This document shows positions 43,286 through 51,991 of a stretch of 64,000 nt of DNA, piece by piece (position 1 is the first letter of the stretch; each line of letters opens with the position of its first letter). The DNA lies in assembly GCA_030426085.1 (NCBI GenBank), contig JAUHYW010000015.1, forward strand, positions 1 through 64,000, in the 5' to 3' direction. The notes beneath the pieces are model-generated. The model searched no databases. It was not told the DNA's origin and was given only the letters and a program-made list of their open reading frames with translations. This stretch comes from a bacterium. GTDB taxonomy: Bacteria > Myxococcota_A > Bradymonadia > UBA7976 > UBA1532. The translations under genes and the position numbers were made by a program.

Positions 43286-44638
43286 ATGCCGGCTCCGCTG
43301 CCCCCCCGCCCCGAGACCACCGCCCGCCACGCCATCCTCGTGGCCGTCCAGACCCCCGGCGTGACCGACGCCGCGCTCGACCGCTCGCTCGACGAGCTGC
43401 GCCGCCTCGCCGAAGGGCTGGGGGTCGTCGCGCTCGACACCGTCGTCCAGAAGCGGGACACCGCCCGCGCGGCCCATCTGCTCGGTCAGGGCAAGCTCGA
43501 CGCCCTCGCCGCCCGCCTCGCGCCCCCCGATGATCCGCCCCCCGAGGGCGCCCCGCCGCGCCCCGACACCGTGGTCGTGAACAACGAGCTGGCCCCGGGG
43601 CAGCAGTTCGCGCTCGAGAAGGCGCTGGGCGTGGAGGTGCTCGATCGGACCGCGGTCATCCTCGAGGTCTTCGAGACCCGGGCCCGGACCCACATCGCCC
43701 GCCTCGAGCTGGAGATCGCCCGCCTCGAGTACGCCCTGCCCCGCATGCGCGACCTCGACGAGCCCGACCGGGAGGGCGGCGGCGGGCGCGGCGAGCGGGG
43801 CCACACCCAAGCCGAGCTGCGCCGTCAGCAGATCCGGCGGCGCATCCCGGTCCTGCGCGAGCAGATCGAGGGCGCCCGCGCGGCCGACGACATGGCCCGC
43901 GCTCGGCGGGCGGCCCTGCCGGTGGCGGCGATCGTGGGCTACACCAACGCCGGCAAGTCGTCGCTGATGCGGGCCCTGACCGGCGAGGCGATCTATGTCG
44001 CCGACAAGCTGTTCGCCACCCTCGGCTCGACGGTGCGGGCCATCGCCCCCGAGACCGACCCCAAGGCGCTCGTCGTCGATACGGTCGGCTTCATCGAGGA
44101 TCTGCCGCACGCCCTCGTCGCCTCGTTCCGCTCGACGCTCGAAGAGGTCCGCGAGGCCGATCTGCTCGTCTTCGTCGTCGACGCCGGCGACCCCCACCGG
44201 GCGGAGCAGCTCGCCGTCAGCCGGCGCACGGTCGCCGAGCTGGCCGCCGAGGGCCCCGCCCCGCGCCCCCTGCCCCCCGAGCTGCTGGTCTTCAACAAGG
44301 TCGACCTGCTCGACGCCGAGGCCCGCGAGGCGCTGCGGGCCGCGCACCCCGACGCGCTTCAGATCTCGGCGTTCGACCCGGCCGATGTCGCCCGCCTGCG
44401 CGGCGAGATCGAGCGCCACATGCGCCGGGATCATGTGCGGGTCCGGCTCCGGGTGCCGTTCAGCGCAGGGCACCTCATCGGCGAGGTGCACGGCGCGGCT
44501 CGGGTCGTCGACGAGCGCTACGACGCGAGCGGGACGGTGCTCGAGGTCGACATCGACCCGGCCGAGCTGACCCGGCTGGAGAGCCGGGGGGTGAAGCGGG
44601 CCGCAGCGCTGCGAGAGGCGCCGTCCGAGTCGACCTGA
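43286..44638 (+). CDS. hflX: Ribosome-splitting GTPase HflX
   Basis: A protein of 450 aa. The N-terminal HflX domain contains DTVVQKRDTARAAHLLGQGKLD and VVVNNELAPGQQFALEKAL, then a helical coiled coil with a Gly-rich GGGGRGERG-type insertion. The G domain shows G1 GYTNAGKSS, G3 DTVGFIEDLPHAL and G4 NKVD. HflX binds the 50S E-site region and dissociates stalled 70S ribosomes after heat or antibiotic stress. The ATG has AAAGGAGG upstream with good spacing. The 5' leader is about 160 bases long and preceded by the MIFYTRLR frame. Confidence 0.93.
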   Translation: MPAPLPPRPETTARHAILVAVQTPGVTDAALDRSLDELRRLAEGLGVVALDTVVQKRDTARAAHLLGQGKLDALAARLAPPDDPPPEGAPPRPDTVVVNNELAPGQQFALEKALGVEVLDRTAVILEVFETRARTHIARLELEIARLEYALPRMRDLDEPDREGGGGRGERGHTQAELRRQQIRRRIPVLREQIEGARAADDMARARRAALPVAAIVGYTNAGKSSLMRALTGEAIYVADKLFATLGSTVRAIAPETDPKALVVDTVGFIEDLPHALVASFRSTLEEVREADLLVFVVDAGDPHRAEQLAVSRRTVAELAAEGPAPRPLPPELLVFNKVDLLDAEAREALRAAHPDALQISAFDPADVARLRGEIERHMRRDHVRVRLRVPFSAGHLIGEVHGAARVVDERYDASGTVLEVDIDPAELTRLESRGVKRAAALREAPSEST

Positions 44639-44669
44639 GGAGCGCCCGATCGCCCGGAGCGGCGTGGTG

Positions 44670-44707
44670 GTCGCTGTCGCCGCGTCGCTGTCGCCGCGTC
44701 GCTGTCG
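44670..44707 (+). repeat. 14-bp tandem repeat, 2.7 units
   Basis: The unit GTCGCTGTCGCCGC occurs at 44670-44683 and 44684-44697, and partially at 44698-44707, in the gap between convergent hflX and the SurA-like gene. Confidence 0.9.
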
Positions 44708-44737
44708 ACCGCGCCCCGCATCCGAAGGGGGGCGGGG

Positions 44738-45700
44738 TCAGAGGCGGATGTCGACGAACGCCTTCTTCTCCAGCTCGTCGATCCACTTGCTCAGCTCTTC
44801 TTCGAGGCGCTTGTTGTGCAGCTCGCGCTGCAGCTCGCCCTTGACCTCGTCGAACGGCTGGGGGGGCAGGGTCTTGCGGGCGATGGCCTTGACGACGTGG
44901 TAGCCGAAGTGGGTGCGCACCGGGCCGCCGACCTGCCCCGGGGGGGTGTCGAACAGCGCCTGCTCGAGCGCGCCGTCCAGGCTGCCCCGGCGGATGGTGC
45001 CCAGGTAGCCTCCGTTGTCGGCGCCGGGGCCCTGGCTGTACTGCTGCGCGAGCGCGGCGAAGTCCTCGCCGGCCCGGGCTCGCTGGAGCAGCTCGGTGGC
45101 CTTCTGGCGGGCGGCCGACTCCTCGGCCTGGCTGGCCTGGGGGGGCAGGGTCAGCACGATGTGGGCCGCCTCGACCTCGTACTCGGTGTTGGCCCGGGTC
45201 AGCTTCTCTTTGTAGTAGTCGCGCAGGTCGCTCTCGCCGATGCGCACCTTGGCCCCGAGCACCGCCCCGATGACCCGCTGGCGCAGCAGGTTCTCCCGCA
45301 CGTCGGCCCGGAAGTCGGCGACGGTCATGCCCTGGCTCGACAGGTAGAGCTTGAGCTGGTCTTCGGTCCAGCCCTGGCGGCCCATGACCCGCTCGATGTG
45401 GGCGTCGACGTCGTTCTTGTCGACCCCCAGGTTGCGCCGGGCGGCCTCCTGGGCGACGAGCTTCTTGCCCACCAGCGCGTCGAGCGCGGTGCGGAGCTGG
45501 CGCTCGCGGAGCTGGGCCCGGGTGACCGGATCGGCGACCTGCTCGACCTGGGCCAGCAGCGGGCGGGCGACCTCCTCCAGCTCGGAGAGGGTGATGATCT
45601 CGCTGTCGACGACCGCCACGATGCGGTCGATGATCTCGGCGGCGGCCGGCCCGGCCCACAGCAGGGCGAGGGCGGCGACGAGGGGGGCGAGGCGGGTCAT
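44738..45700 (-). CDS. SurA-like periplasmic peptidyl-prolyl isomerase
   Basis: A protein of 320 aa with a signal peptide ending AGPAAA. The SurA N-terminal helical chaperone part starts with DRIVAVVDSEIITLSELEE. It is followed by one PpiC/parvulin domain at about 175-275 (AAHIVLTLPP, FAALAQQYSQGPGADNGGYLG, VGGPVRTHFGYHVVKAI). E. coli SurA has two parvulin domains, so this is the one-domain form. It helps outer-membrane proteins fold. Its ATG overlaps the upstream isomerase by four bases, and it is the last gene of the mfd operon. Confidence 0.9.
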   Translation of the reverse strand: MTRLAPLVAALALLWAGPAAAEIIDRIVAVVDSEIITLSELEEVARPLLAQVEQVADPVTRAQLRERQLRTALDALVGKKLVAQEAARRNLGVDKNDVDAHIERVMGRQGWTEDQLKLYLSSQGMTVADFRADVRENLLRQRVIGAVLGAKVRIGESDLRDYYKEKLTRANTEYEVEAAHIVLTLPPQASQAEESAARQKATELLQRARAGEDFAALAQQYSQGPGADNGGYLGTIRRGSLDGALEQALFDTPPGQVGGPVRTHFGYHVVKAIARKTLPPQPFDEVKGELQRELHNKRLEEELSKWIDELEKKAFVDIRL

Positions 45701-46815
45701 GGGGAGCCTCCGGCGGGCTTCGGGTCGGGCGCGGGTCGCGGGGGCCGGGCGCCGGGGGGCGGCAGGCCGGGGATGCGGCGGCGGGCGGGGCGCTGCGCCG
45801 GGCCGTCGGCGGGGTCGACGCCCGGGGGCAGGAAGCCCCGCTTCGGGGGCGCAGGCGAGACCTTCACCGCCTCGAGGGCCGCGTCGTCGATGGTGATCGT
45901 GGCCTTGCCCCGCAGGTCCTGCACGAAGGCCTCCATGGCCTCGGCCTTGCGCTGGCGGAAGAGCGTATTGCGGATGCGGGTCGCCGCGTCGGACAGCTCA
46001 CGGCGGTAGGGCCGGCGGAAGCCGGTCTTCTGCACGAGGTGCCAGCCGGCGCTGCTCTTCACCGGCGCGGGGGCCAGATCGCCGACCGCCTTCAGGTCGA
46101 AGGCGGCCCTGGCGACCGCGGGCGGGGCCTTGGCCTGATTGTCGGTCTTGGAGACCCCCGGCTCACCGACGAAGCCGATGTCGCCGGCGTCGAGCCGGGC
46201 CTGCTCGTCGGTGGCCCGCAGCCGCACGAACTCGGCGAAGATCGCCCGCGCCTTGAGCGGGTCGGCGGCGATGAGCCCCCGCACTTCGGCCAGCAGCGCT
46301 TGCGCCTGGGCCTCGTCGGGCACGACCAGGTGCGCGATGCGGACCTGCGCCGGGCGCACGAACTCGCCCTCGTTGGCTGTGTAGTAGGCCTCGATGTCGG
46401 CGTCGGTGATGTCGGACAGGCTCACCAGATCGCGCAGCTCGCCGGTGGTGAACGCCCGGACCATGGCCTGCTTCTTCGCCAGCTTCACGTCGGGGTCGTC
46501 GCCGTAGCCCTGCCGCTCGGCCTCGGCGGCGATCAGCTCGAAGCGCACCAGCGAGTCGAGGAAGTCCTTCTTGCGCTGGGGGCTGTCGTAGCGCGAGCGC
46601 ACGAACGGGGACTGCTGGTTCAGCCGGGCTTCGAACTCTTCGACGGTGATGGCCTCGTCCCCGATGCGGGCGACCACCCGGCCCTTCTCGCCGTCCTTCA
46701 GGTCGCCGGCGGCCAGGGTCAGGTCGGCCCCCTTCTTCGCGTCGTCCCCGCAGCCGGCGAGCGCGGCGAGCGCGGTGAGCGCGGTGAGCGCGGCGACGGT
46801 CAGCGTCCGGCGCAT
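45697..46815 (-). CDS. PpiC-type isomerase lipoprotein with Pro-rich tail
   Basis: A protein of 372 aa with a lipoprotein signal ending LAGC (about residues 18-21). It has an N-terminal SurA-like helical part (GDEAITVEEFEARLNQQ), then a parvulin domain at about 145-250 (IAHLVVPDE, ARLDAGDIGFVGEPG, SSAGWHLVQKTGF), and a final Pro/Arg-rich tail of about 55 residues. The canonical GG of the parvulin loop is altered to DIGFVG. It is probably an envelope foldase or chaperone working with the SurA-like protein. It overlaps mfd by one base (TGATG) upstream and the SurA-like gene by four bases downstream. Confidence 0.88.
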   Translation of the reverse strand: MRRTLTVAALTALTALAALAGCGDDAKKGADLTLAAGDLKDGEKGRVVARIGDEAITVEEFEARLNQQSPFVRSRYDSPQRKKDFLDSLVRFELIAAEAERQGYGDDPDVKLAKKQAMVRAFTTGELRDLVSLSDITDADIEAYYTANEGEFVRPAQVRIAHLVVPDEAQAQALLAEVRGLIAADPLKARAIFAEFVRLRATDEQARLDAGDIGFVGEPGVSKTDNQAKAPPAVARAAFDLKAVGDLAPAPVKSSAGWHLVQKTGFRRPYRRELSDAATRIRNTLFRQRKAEAMEAFVQDLRGKATITIDDAALEAVKVSPAPPKRGFLPPGVDPADGPAQRPARRRIPGLPPPGARPPRPAPDPKPAGGSP

Positions 46816-49800
46816 CAGCCCTCCTCCGGGTCGTCTTCGGGCAGCAGCTCGGCCAGCCGCTGGAGCGTATTGCGCACCGCGGCGACGGTGTGCCGCTGCT
46901 CCCGGGCGTCGAACATATACACCAGCTTGAAGTCGGCCGGGGCGTAGAAACGGGTGTTCGGCGCGGTGACCAGCCCGATGATCGCGCTGACCGGCAGCGG
47001 GCTGTCGGGGTGGAAGACGAGCTGCACCCGGTCGGGCGCGTGGTCGACGCTGCGCAGGCCGAGGGCCCGGGCCAGGGTGCGGATGCGCATCACCTCGATG
47101 AGGTTCTCCACCGGGCCGGGCAGCTCGCCGAAGCGGTCGAGCATCTCGTCGGACGCGCCGAGCACCTGCTCCTCGTCGGTGGCGTTGGCCAGCCGCTTGT
47201 AGAGCACCAGCCGCAGGTGCTCGTCGGGCACGTAGTCCTCGGGGATGCGGGCGTTGACCTGGAGGTTGATGTCGGGGTCGAACTCGACCTTGGGCGGCTG
47301 GCCCCGCAGGGTGCGCACCGCCTCGTCGAGGAGCTGGGCGTAGAGGTCGATGCCCACCGCCTGCACGTGGCCCTTCTGCTGGGTGCCGAGCAGCTCGCCG
47401 GCCCCGCGCAGCTCCATGTCGTGGCTGGCGACGTGGAAGCCCGACCCCAGCTCGGTGAACTTCTGGATGACCGCCAGCCGGGTGCGGGCCTCGGGGCGCA
47501 GCGTCGCCTGGCTGTTGACGAGCAGGTAGCAGTAGCCCCGGTCCTTCGCCCGGCCGACCCGCCCCCGGAGCTGGTAGAGCTGGGCCAGCCCGTAGCGGTC
47601 GGCGTTGTCGACCAGCATCGTATTGGCGGTGGGGATGTCGATGCCCGACTCGATGATGGTCGTCGAGAGCAGCACGTTGTACCGCCCCTCGGTGAAGTCG
47701 ACCATGACCCGCTCGAGCTTCTTGGGGTCCATCTGCCCGTGGCCGACGACGATGCGCGCCTCGGGCACCAGCGAGGTCAGCCACGCCTTGCGGGCGTCGA
47801 TGCTCTGCACCCGGTTGTGCACGAAGAAGACCTGCCCCCCCCGGCCCAGCTCGCGGGTGATCGCCTCGCGCACCACCTCGTCGGTCGCCCGGCAGACGTA
47901 GGTCCGCACGCTGAGGCGGTCGTTGGGCGGGGTCGTGATCACGCTGAGGTCGCGGATGCCGCTGAGGCTGAGCTGGAGCGTGCGGGGGATGGGGGTCGCG
48001 GTCATCGCCAGCACGTCGACGTCGGTGCGCAGCTCCTTGAGGCGCTCCTTGTGGCGCACGCCGAAGCGGTGCTCTTCGTCGAGCACCATCAGGCCCAGGT
48101 CGGCGAACTTCACGTCCTTGCTGAGCAGCCGGTGGGTGCCGACGGCGATGTCGACCCGCCCGCTCTTGAGGTCGGCGAGCTGCTGCTTCGTATCGGCGGC
48201 GCTCGTCAGCCGGCTGAAGAGCGCGATCTTCACCGGGTAGTCGGCGAACCGGTCGCGGAAGGTCTTGAAGTGCTGGAGCGCCAGCACGGTGGTCGGCACC
48301 AGCACCGCGACCTGCTTGGCGTCGACGACCGCCTTCATCGCCGCCCGCAGCGCGACCTCGGTCTTGCCGAAGCCGACGTCGCCGCACAGCAGGCGGTCCA
48401 TCGGGCGGGTGCGGGCCATGTCGTCGATGACCTCGTCGATGGCCCGGGCCTGATCCGGGGTCTCTTCGTAGGGGAAGGTCGCCTCGAACGAGCGGAAGTA
48501 GTCGTCGGGCCCGGTGAACGCGTAGCCGCTCGCCATCTCGCGGCGGGCGTAGAGGTCGAGCAGCGCGAGGGCGTCCTCCTCGGCCTGCTTCTTCGCCTTG
48601 GAGCGCACCTTCTGCCACGCGGTGCCTCCCAGCTTGTCGATGCGGGGCGAGGCCTGGCTGGCCCCGGCGTACTTCTGCAGCCGGCCGAGCTTGTAGACCG
48701 GCAGGTACAGCTTGTCCTGGCCGGCGAACTCGACGACGAGGAAGTCGCTCTCCGAGCCGGCGACGGCCAGCTTCTTGAGCCCGACGTACTTGCCGACGCC
48801 GTGGTCGGCGTGCACCACGAAGTCGCCCGGCTCGAGCTCCTTGAAGCTCTGCACGAACGGGCTGCCGGCGTCCTCGAGCTTGCGCGCCCGCCGCTTGGGC
48901 GCCTTGCGGCCGAAGATCTCCTCTTCGGTGATCAGCGCGAAGCCGTGGGTCAGCAGCCGGAAGCCGCCGCCGACGTCGCCCTGCACCAGCACCGCCCCGG
49001 CCTCGTCGGCGGTCGGCGGGTGCAGGTAGGTCGCCGGGGCCTCGCCGCCCCGGGCCACGGCGACGCCGTAGTTGCGCAGCAGCCGCTCGATGCGGTCGAG
49101 CTGGGTCACCTGCCGGCTGGCGATCACCACCCGGGCCCCCTCGGCGACCTGGGCCCGGACCCACTCGGCGAGCGGGGCGAGCGGCTGGCGGGCGCCGCGG
49201 TGCTGCACGAGCTGGGTGCTGAGCAGGTGGTTGTCGGGCACCTGGAACCGGATGGCGGCCTCGGGGCCTTCGACCGCGCCGAGCTCGTCGACCATCTGGA
49301 GGACGTGGGCCCGCACCTGCGGCCGGCCGTCGAGCAGCCGCTGCACCGCGTGGGGGGTCAGCGCGTGGGCCTCGGGGGGCAGCGTGGGGCGCTTCTCGGC
49401 CTGCGCCTCTTCGTGGCCCCGGGCGAGGTGGTCGAAGTGGTCCCGCAGCCGCTCGCCGACGCCGAGGGGGTCGAGCAGCACGAAGAGGGCCTGCTCGGGC
49501 AGGTAGTCGAAGACCGGCGCCGGCTGGTCGTAGAAGGCCGGGCGGAAGCCCTCGATACCCATGAACGGGATGCCGTTGGCCAGATCGTCGAGCAGCGGCT
49601 GGAGCGCGCGGGTGGGCACCCCGACCTCGGCCGCGGCGTCGAGGATGCCGCCCCGGGCCCGCTGGGCGAACGGGTCGATGAGCAGCTCTTCGCGCACCGG
49701 CGGCACGAGCAGGCTGGCCCCGGCGTCGCCCTTGGTGCGCTGGGTGTCGGGGTCGAAGAAGCGGATGCTCTCGACGGTGTCGCCCCACAGTTCGACGCGC

Positions 49801-50405
49801 ACCGGCAGCGGCAGGTGGGGGGGGTAGACGTCGAGGATGGCCCCCCGGATGGCGAAGGTGCCCGGGTCCTCGACGGTGCTGACCGCGTGGTAGCCGCCGT
49901 CGGCCAGCGCCCGCAGGAAGGCCGGGCGGTCGAGGTCGGTCTCCCGGGCGACGAGCGCGCTGTGCTCGACGAGCACCGCCGGCGGCATCATGCGCCGGGC
50001 GAGGGTCGCCGCCGAGAGCACGACCACCGGGCCGGCGTCGTCCCACACGAGGCGGGCGAGCTGAGCGAGCAGCGCCATGACCGCGCCCCGGTCGGGGCTG
50101 AGGTGGCCGTAGGGGCTCTGGTCGATGTCGGGCAGCAGGCTCACCGCGGCGTCGCTGCCGGCGAAGAAGCGCAGATCGGCGGCGATCCGCCGGGCCTCGG
50201 AGGCGCCGGGCGCGACGACGACCACCGGGCGGTCGAGGCGCCCTTGCAGGCCGGCGGCGAGGTAGGCGAGCAGGTCGGCGTCGACCCCGCTGACGTCGAC
50301 CCGGGCGTCGGGGTGGGCGACGGCGGCGGCGACCTCGTCGATGGGGTACCGCTCGGCGGCGGCGGGGGCGAGGTCGGCCGCCGCGGGCGCGGGCGTCTGC
50401 TGCAC
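46815..50405 (-). CDS. mfd: Transcription-repair coupling factor
   Basis: A protein of 1196 aa, close to the usual Mfd length. It has an N-terminal UvrB-homology module, the RNA-polymerase interaction (CarD-like) domain starting near LEPGDFVVHADHGVGKYVGL, RecG-like translocase motifs including LLCGDVGFGKTEVALRAA (motif I), DEEHRFGVRHKE (II), MTATPIPRTL (III), QLRGRVGR (VI), and a C-terminal TRCF domain. Mfd removes stalled RNA polymerase and recruits UvrA. The start is a GTG with GAGGAG upstream; the longer frame (50441) has no site. It is the first gene of an operon with two envelope isomerases. Confidence 0.96.
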   Translation of the reverse strand: MQQTPAPAAADLAPAAAERYPIDEVAAAVAHPDARVDVSGVDADLLAYLAAGLQGRLDRPVVVVAPGASEARRIAADLRFFAGSDAAVSLLPDIDQSPYGHLSPDRGAVMALLAQLARLVWDDAGPVVVLSAATLARRMMPPAVLVEHSALVARETDLDRPAFLRALADGGYHAVSTVEDPGTFAIRGAILDVYPPHLPLPVRVELWGDTVESIRFFDPDTQRTKGDAGASLLVPPVREELLIDPFAQRARGGILDAAAEVGVPTRALQPLLDDLANGIPFMGIEGFRPAFYDQPAPVFDYLPEQALFVLLDPLGVGERLRDHFDHLARGHEEAQAEKRPTLPPEAHALTPHAVQRLLDGRPQVRAHVLQMVDELGAVEGPEAAIRFQVPDNHLLSTQLVQHRGARQPLAPLAEWVRAQVAEGARVVIASRQVTQLDRIERLLRNYGVAVARGGEAPATYLHPPTADEAGAVLVQGDVGGGFRLLTHGFALITEEEIFGRKAPKRRARKLEDAGSPFVQSFKELEPGDFVVHADHGVGKYVGLKKLAVAGSESDFLVVEFAGQDKLYLPVYKLGRLQKYAGASQASPRIDKLGGTAWQKVRSKAKKQAEEDALALLDLYARREMASGYAFTGPDDYFRSFEATFPYEETPDQARAIDEVIDDMARTRPMDRLLCGDVGFGKTEVALRAAMKAVVDAKQVAVLVPTTVLALQHFKTFRDRFADYPVKIALFSRLTSAADTKQQLADLKSGRVDIAVGTHRLLSKDVKFADLGLMVLDEEHRFGVRHKERLKELRTDVDVLAMTATPIPRTLQLSLSGIRDLSVITTPPNDRLSVRTYVCRATDEVVREAITRELGRGGQVFFVHNRVQSIDARKAWLTSLVPEARIVVGHGQMDPKKLERVMVDFTEGRYNVLLSTTIIESGIDIPTANTMLVDNADRYGLAQLYQLRGRVGRAKDRGYCYLLVNSQATLRPEARTRLAVIQKFTELGSGFHVASHDMELRGAGELLGTQQKGHVQAVGIDLYAQLLDEAVRTLRGQPPKVEFDPDINLQVNARIPEDYVPDEHLRLVLYKRLANATDEEQVLGASDEMLDRFGELPGPVENLIEVMRIRTLARALGLRSVDHAPDRVQLVFHPDSPLPVSAIIGLVTAPNTRFYAPADFKLVYMFDAREQRHTVAAVRNTLQRLAELLPEDDPEEG

Positions 50406-50552
50406 GAGCGCTCCTCGGTGAAAGGTCGGGCAATACACCACCTCGGGCGGTGCCAGATCAACCGCCCGGAGACCCCGGCGCGCGAGCCGGGCGACGCCCG
50501 CCCCCCGCGGCGCATCGTTGTGGCCCCGACCCGTTCAGGAGGAGAGACGCCC

Positions 50553-51023
50553 GTGCGCTACTGGCTGATGAAGTCCGAGCCCGACGAGTACAGCTACGAC
50601 GACCTGGTGGCCGACGGCCGCACGCACTGGGACGGCGTGCGCAACTATCAGGCCCGCAACATGCTGCGCGACGACTTCGCGGTCGGCGACCGGGTGCTCT
50701 ACTACCACTCCCGCAGCAAGCCGCCCCACGTCGTGGGGGTGGCCGAGGTGGTCCGGGCGGGCTACCCCGACCCGACGCAGTTCGACCCCGAGGAGAAGTA
50801 CTTCGACCCCAAGGCGACCCCCGACGAGCCCCGGTGGTACGTGGTCGATATCACCCCGGTGGGCAAGCTGGCCCGCGCCGTGCCGCTGGCCGAGCTGAAG
50901 CAGAGCCCGGCGCTCGAGGGCATGCTGGTGATCAAGCGCGGCATGCGGCTGAGCGTGCAGCCGGTCGACGAAGCGCACTTCGAGGCGGTGGTCGAGATGG
51001 GCGGCGGGCTGGCCACCGGGTGA
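50553..51023 (+). CDS. EVE domain protein
   Basis: A protein of 156 aa, matching the EVE (PUA-like) domain over its whole length: YWLMKSEPDEYSYDDL at the start, WDGVRNYQARNMLRD, VGDRVLYYHS and a C-terminal RLSVQPVDEAHFEAV. EVE domains bind modified bases in DNA or RNA and are common in restriction and RNA-modification contexts, also as single proteins of unknown role. The GTG follows AGGAGGAGAG (50538-50546). It is divergent from mfd. Confidence 0.9.
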   Translation: MRYWLMKSEPDEYSYDDLVADGRTHWDGVRNYQARNMLRDDFAVGDRVLYYHSRSKPPHVVGVAEVVRAGYPDPTQFDPEEKYFDPKATPDEPRWYVVDITPVGKLARAVPLAELKQSPALEGMLVIKRGMRLSVQPVDEAHFEAVVEMGGGLATG

Positions 51024-51084
51024 GCGCCGACGGGCGGATCCGGCCGATGCCCGTAGAGCGACATCGGCGGCCTCCTCGTCGGGG

Positions 51085-51090
51085 TAACCT
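51085..51090 (+). promoter_or_regulatory. -10-like box TAACCT before the TIR gene
   Basis: TAACCT ends seven bases before the ATG at 51097, and no Shine-Dalgarno sequence lies between them. This suggests a leaderless transcript, as at 1758 and 17214. Confidence 0.4.
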
Positions 51091-51096
51091 CCCCAT

Positions 51097-51518
51097 ATGG
51101 GTGATCCAGTCGACGGCTACCGGGTCTTCATCTCGCACGCATCGGAGGATCGGTGGGTCGCCGAGCAGTTGGCGCGGCACGCCCGGGAATCCGGCGCGCG
51201 CACCTTCCTCGACGCGGCCGATGTCGACGACGGGGACGACTTCGAAGAGCGGATCCGCGAGGCGGCAGAGGACTGCTCGGAGATGCTTGTGCTGATGACG
51301 CCGTGGGCCCTGGCGCGCAGCCGCTACATCTGGCTCGAGATCGGCGCCTTCTGGATCCAGCGCAAGCGCATCGTCGCGCTCTTGCACGGCGTGACGACTG
51401 ATGAATCCTCAAAGACCGCAACCTGCCCATCAAGCTGAAGCGGACGCACCTGCGCCGCCTCAACGATGCGAGAGGCTACTTCGAGCGGCTGAAGCGGCGG
51501 ATCGAGGAGGACCGATGA
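51097..51518 (+). pseudogene. TIR-domain protein, frameshifted
   Basis: The intact part has YRVFISHASEDRWVAEQLARH and a TIR core through SRYIWLEIGAFW, where the Glu matches the catalytic Glu of TIR NADases. The frame stops after 113 codons at 51438. From base 51411 another frame continues smoothly: ILKDRNLPIKLKRTHLRRL, then a helix ending RRIEEDR, stopping at 51518 with ATGA overlap into the next TIR gene. One missing A at about 51409-51410 (GATGAAATC to GATGAATC) explains this. It may be a real mutation, an assembly error or a phase-variable site. I do not know whether the 113-aa product is active. Confidence 0.75.
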
Positions 51519-51961
51519 CGGCTCGCGAGACCTTCGACGTCTTCATCTCCGCCGCGCGGGAGGACGAGGCGCTCGCTCGGGAGCTGCGCGAGGCGCTCGT
51601 CGCCCGGGGCCTCTCCGTCTGGAGCGAGGGCGGGCTCAAGCCCGGTGACCGGTGGGACGACGCGCTGGAGAACGGGCTGCGCGACAGCCGGGTCATCGTC
51701 CTCCTGGTGAGCCGGCGCTGGCAGCACAGCGCGTGGACCGCGTTCGAGTTGGGCGCGGCGCTGAGCATCTCCCAGGCGACGCCCGGCCGACGGCTGATCC
51801 CCATCCTCGCCGAGGGCGTCGAGCACGATGATCTGCCCAAGAGCCTGGGGCACATCCGGTCGCTCAGCCTGGACGCGGGCCTGGAGACGGTCGCGTCCGG
51901 CATCGCCGAGGTCATCGCGACCGACGTGGCCGATGCCGGCGCGATGGCCCGTCCGGGGTAG
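51515..51961 (+). CDS. Second TIR-domain protein
   Basis: A protein of 148 aa, a complete stand-alone TIR domain: FDVFISAAREDEALARELREAL (betaA-alphaA), SVWSEGGLKPGDRWDDALENGL (BB-loop region), VIVLLVSRRW, then the catalytic-Glu helix AWTAFELGAAL. Bacterial TIR proteins often consume NAD or make cyclic ADP-ribose signals in anti-phage defence. No ThsA, SIR2 or other effector is adjacent. The ATG overlaps the corrected end of the first TIR gene (ATGA). It converges on the membrane phosphatase-like gene. Confidence 0.85.
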   Translation: MTARETFDVFISAAREDEALARELREALVARGLSVWSEGGLKPGDRWDDALENGLRDSRVIVLLVSRRWQHSAWTAFELGAALSISQATPGRRLIPILAEGVEHDDLPKSLGHIRSLSLDAGLETVASGIAEVIATDVADAGAMARPG

Positions 51962-51991
51962 GCCCCGGGCGGGGCACGGGTCGATCCCGGC

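Noticed and set aside
43246-43533. Alternative hflX-region frame starting GTG TAC ACC CGC
   Set aside because: It overlaps hflX in another frame, has no ribosome site and no motif. It does echo the YTR codons of the leader peptide, which may be chance.
46890-50552. Long plus-strand frame opposite mfd that runs into the EVE gene
   Set aside because: Only the last 156 codons, starting at 50553 behind AGGAGG, are a real protein. The rest is antisense to mfd.
51962-51991. Terminator between the convergent TIR and phosphatase-like genes
   Set aside because: Only very short GC stems (GCCCC/GGGGC) are present, which are expected by chance at this composition.
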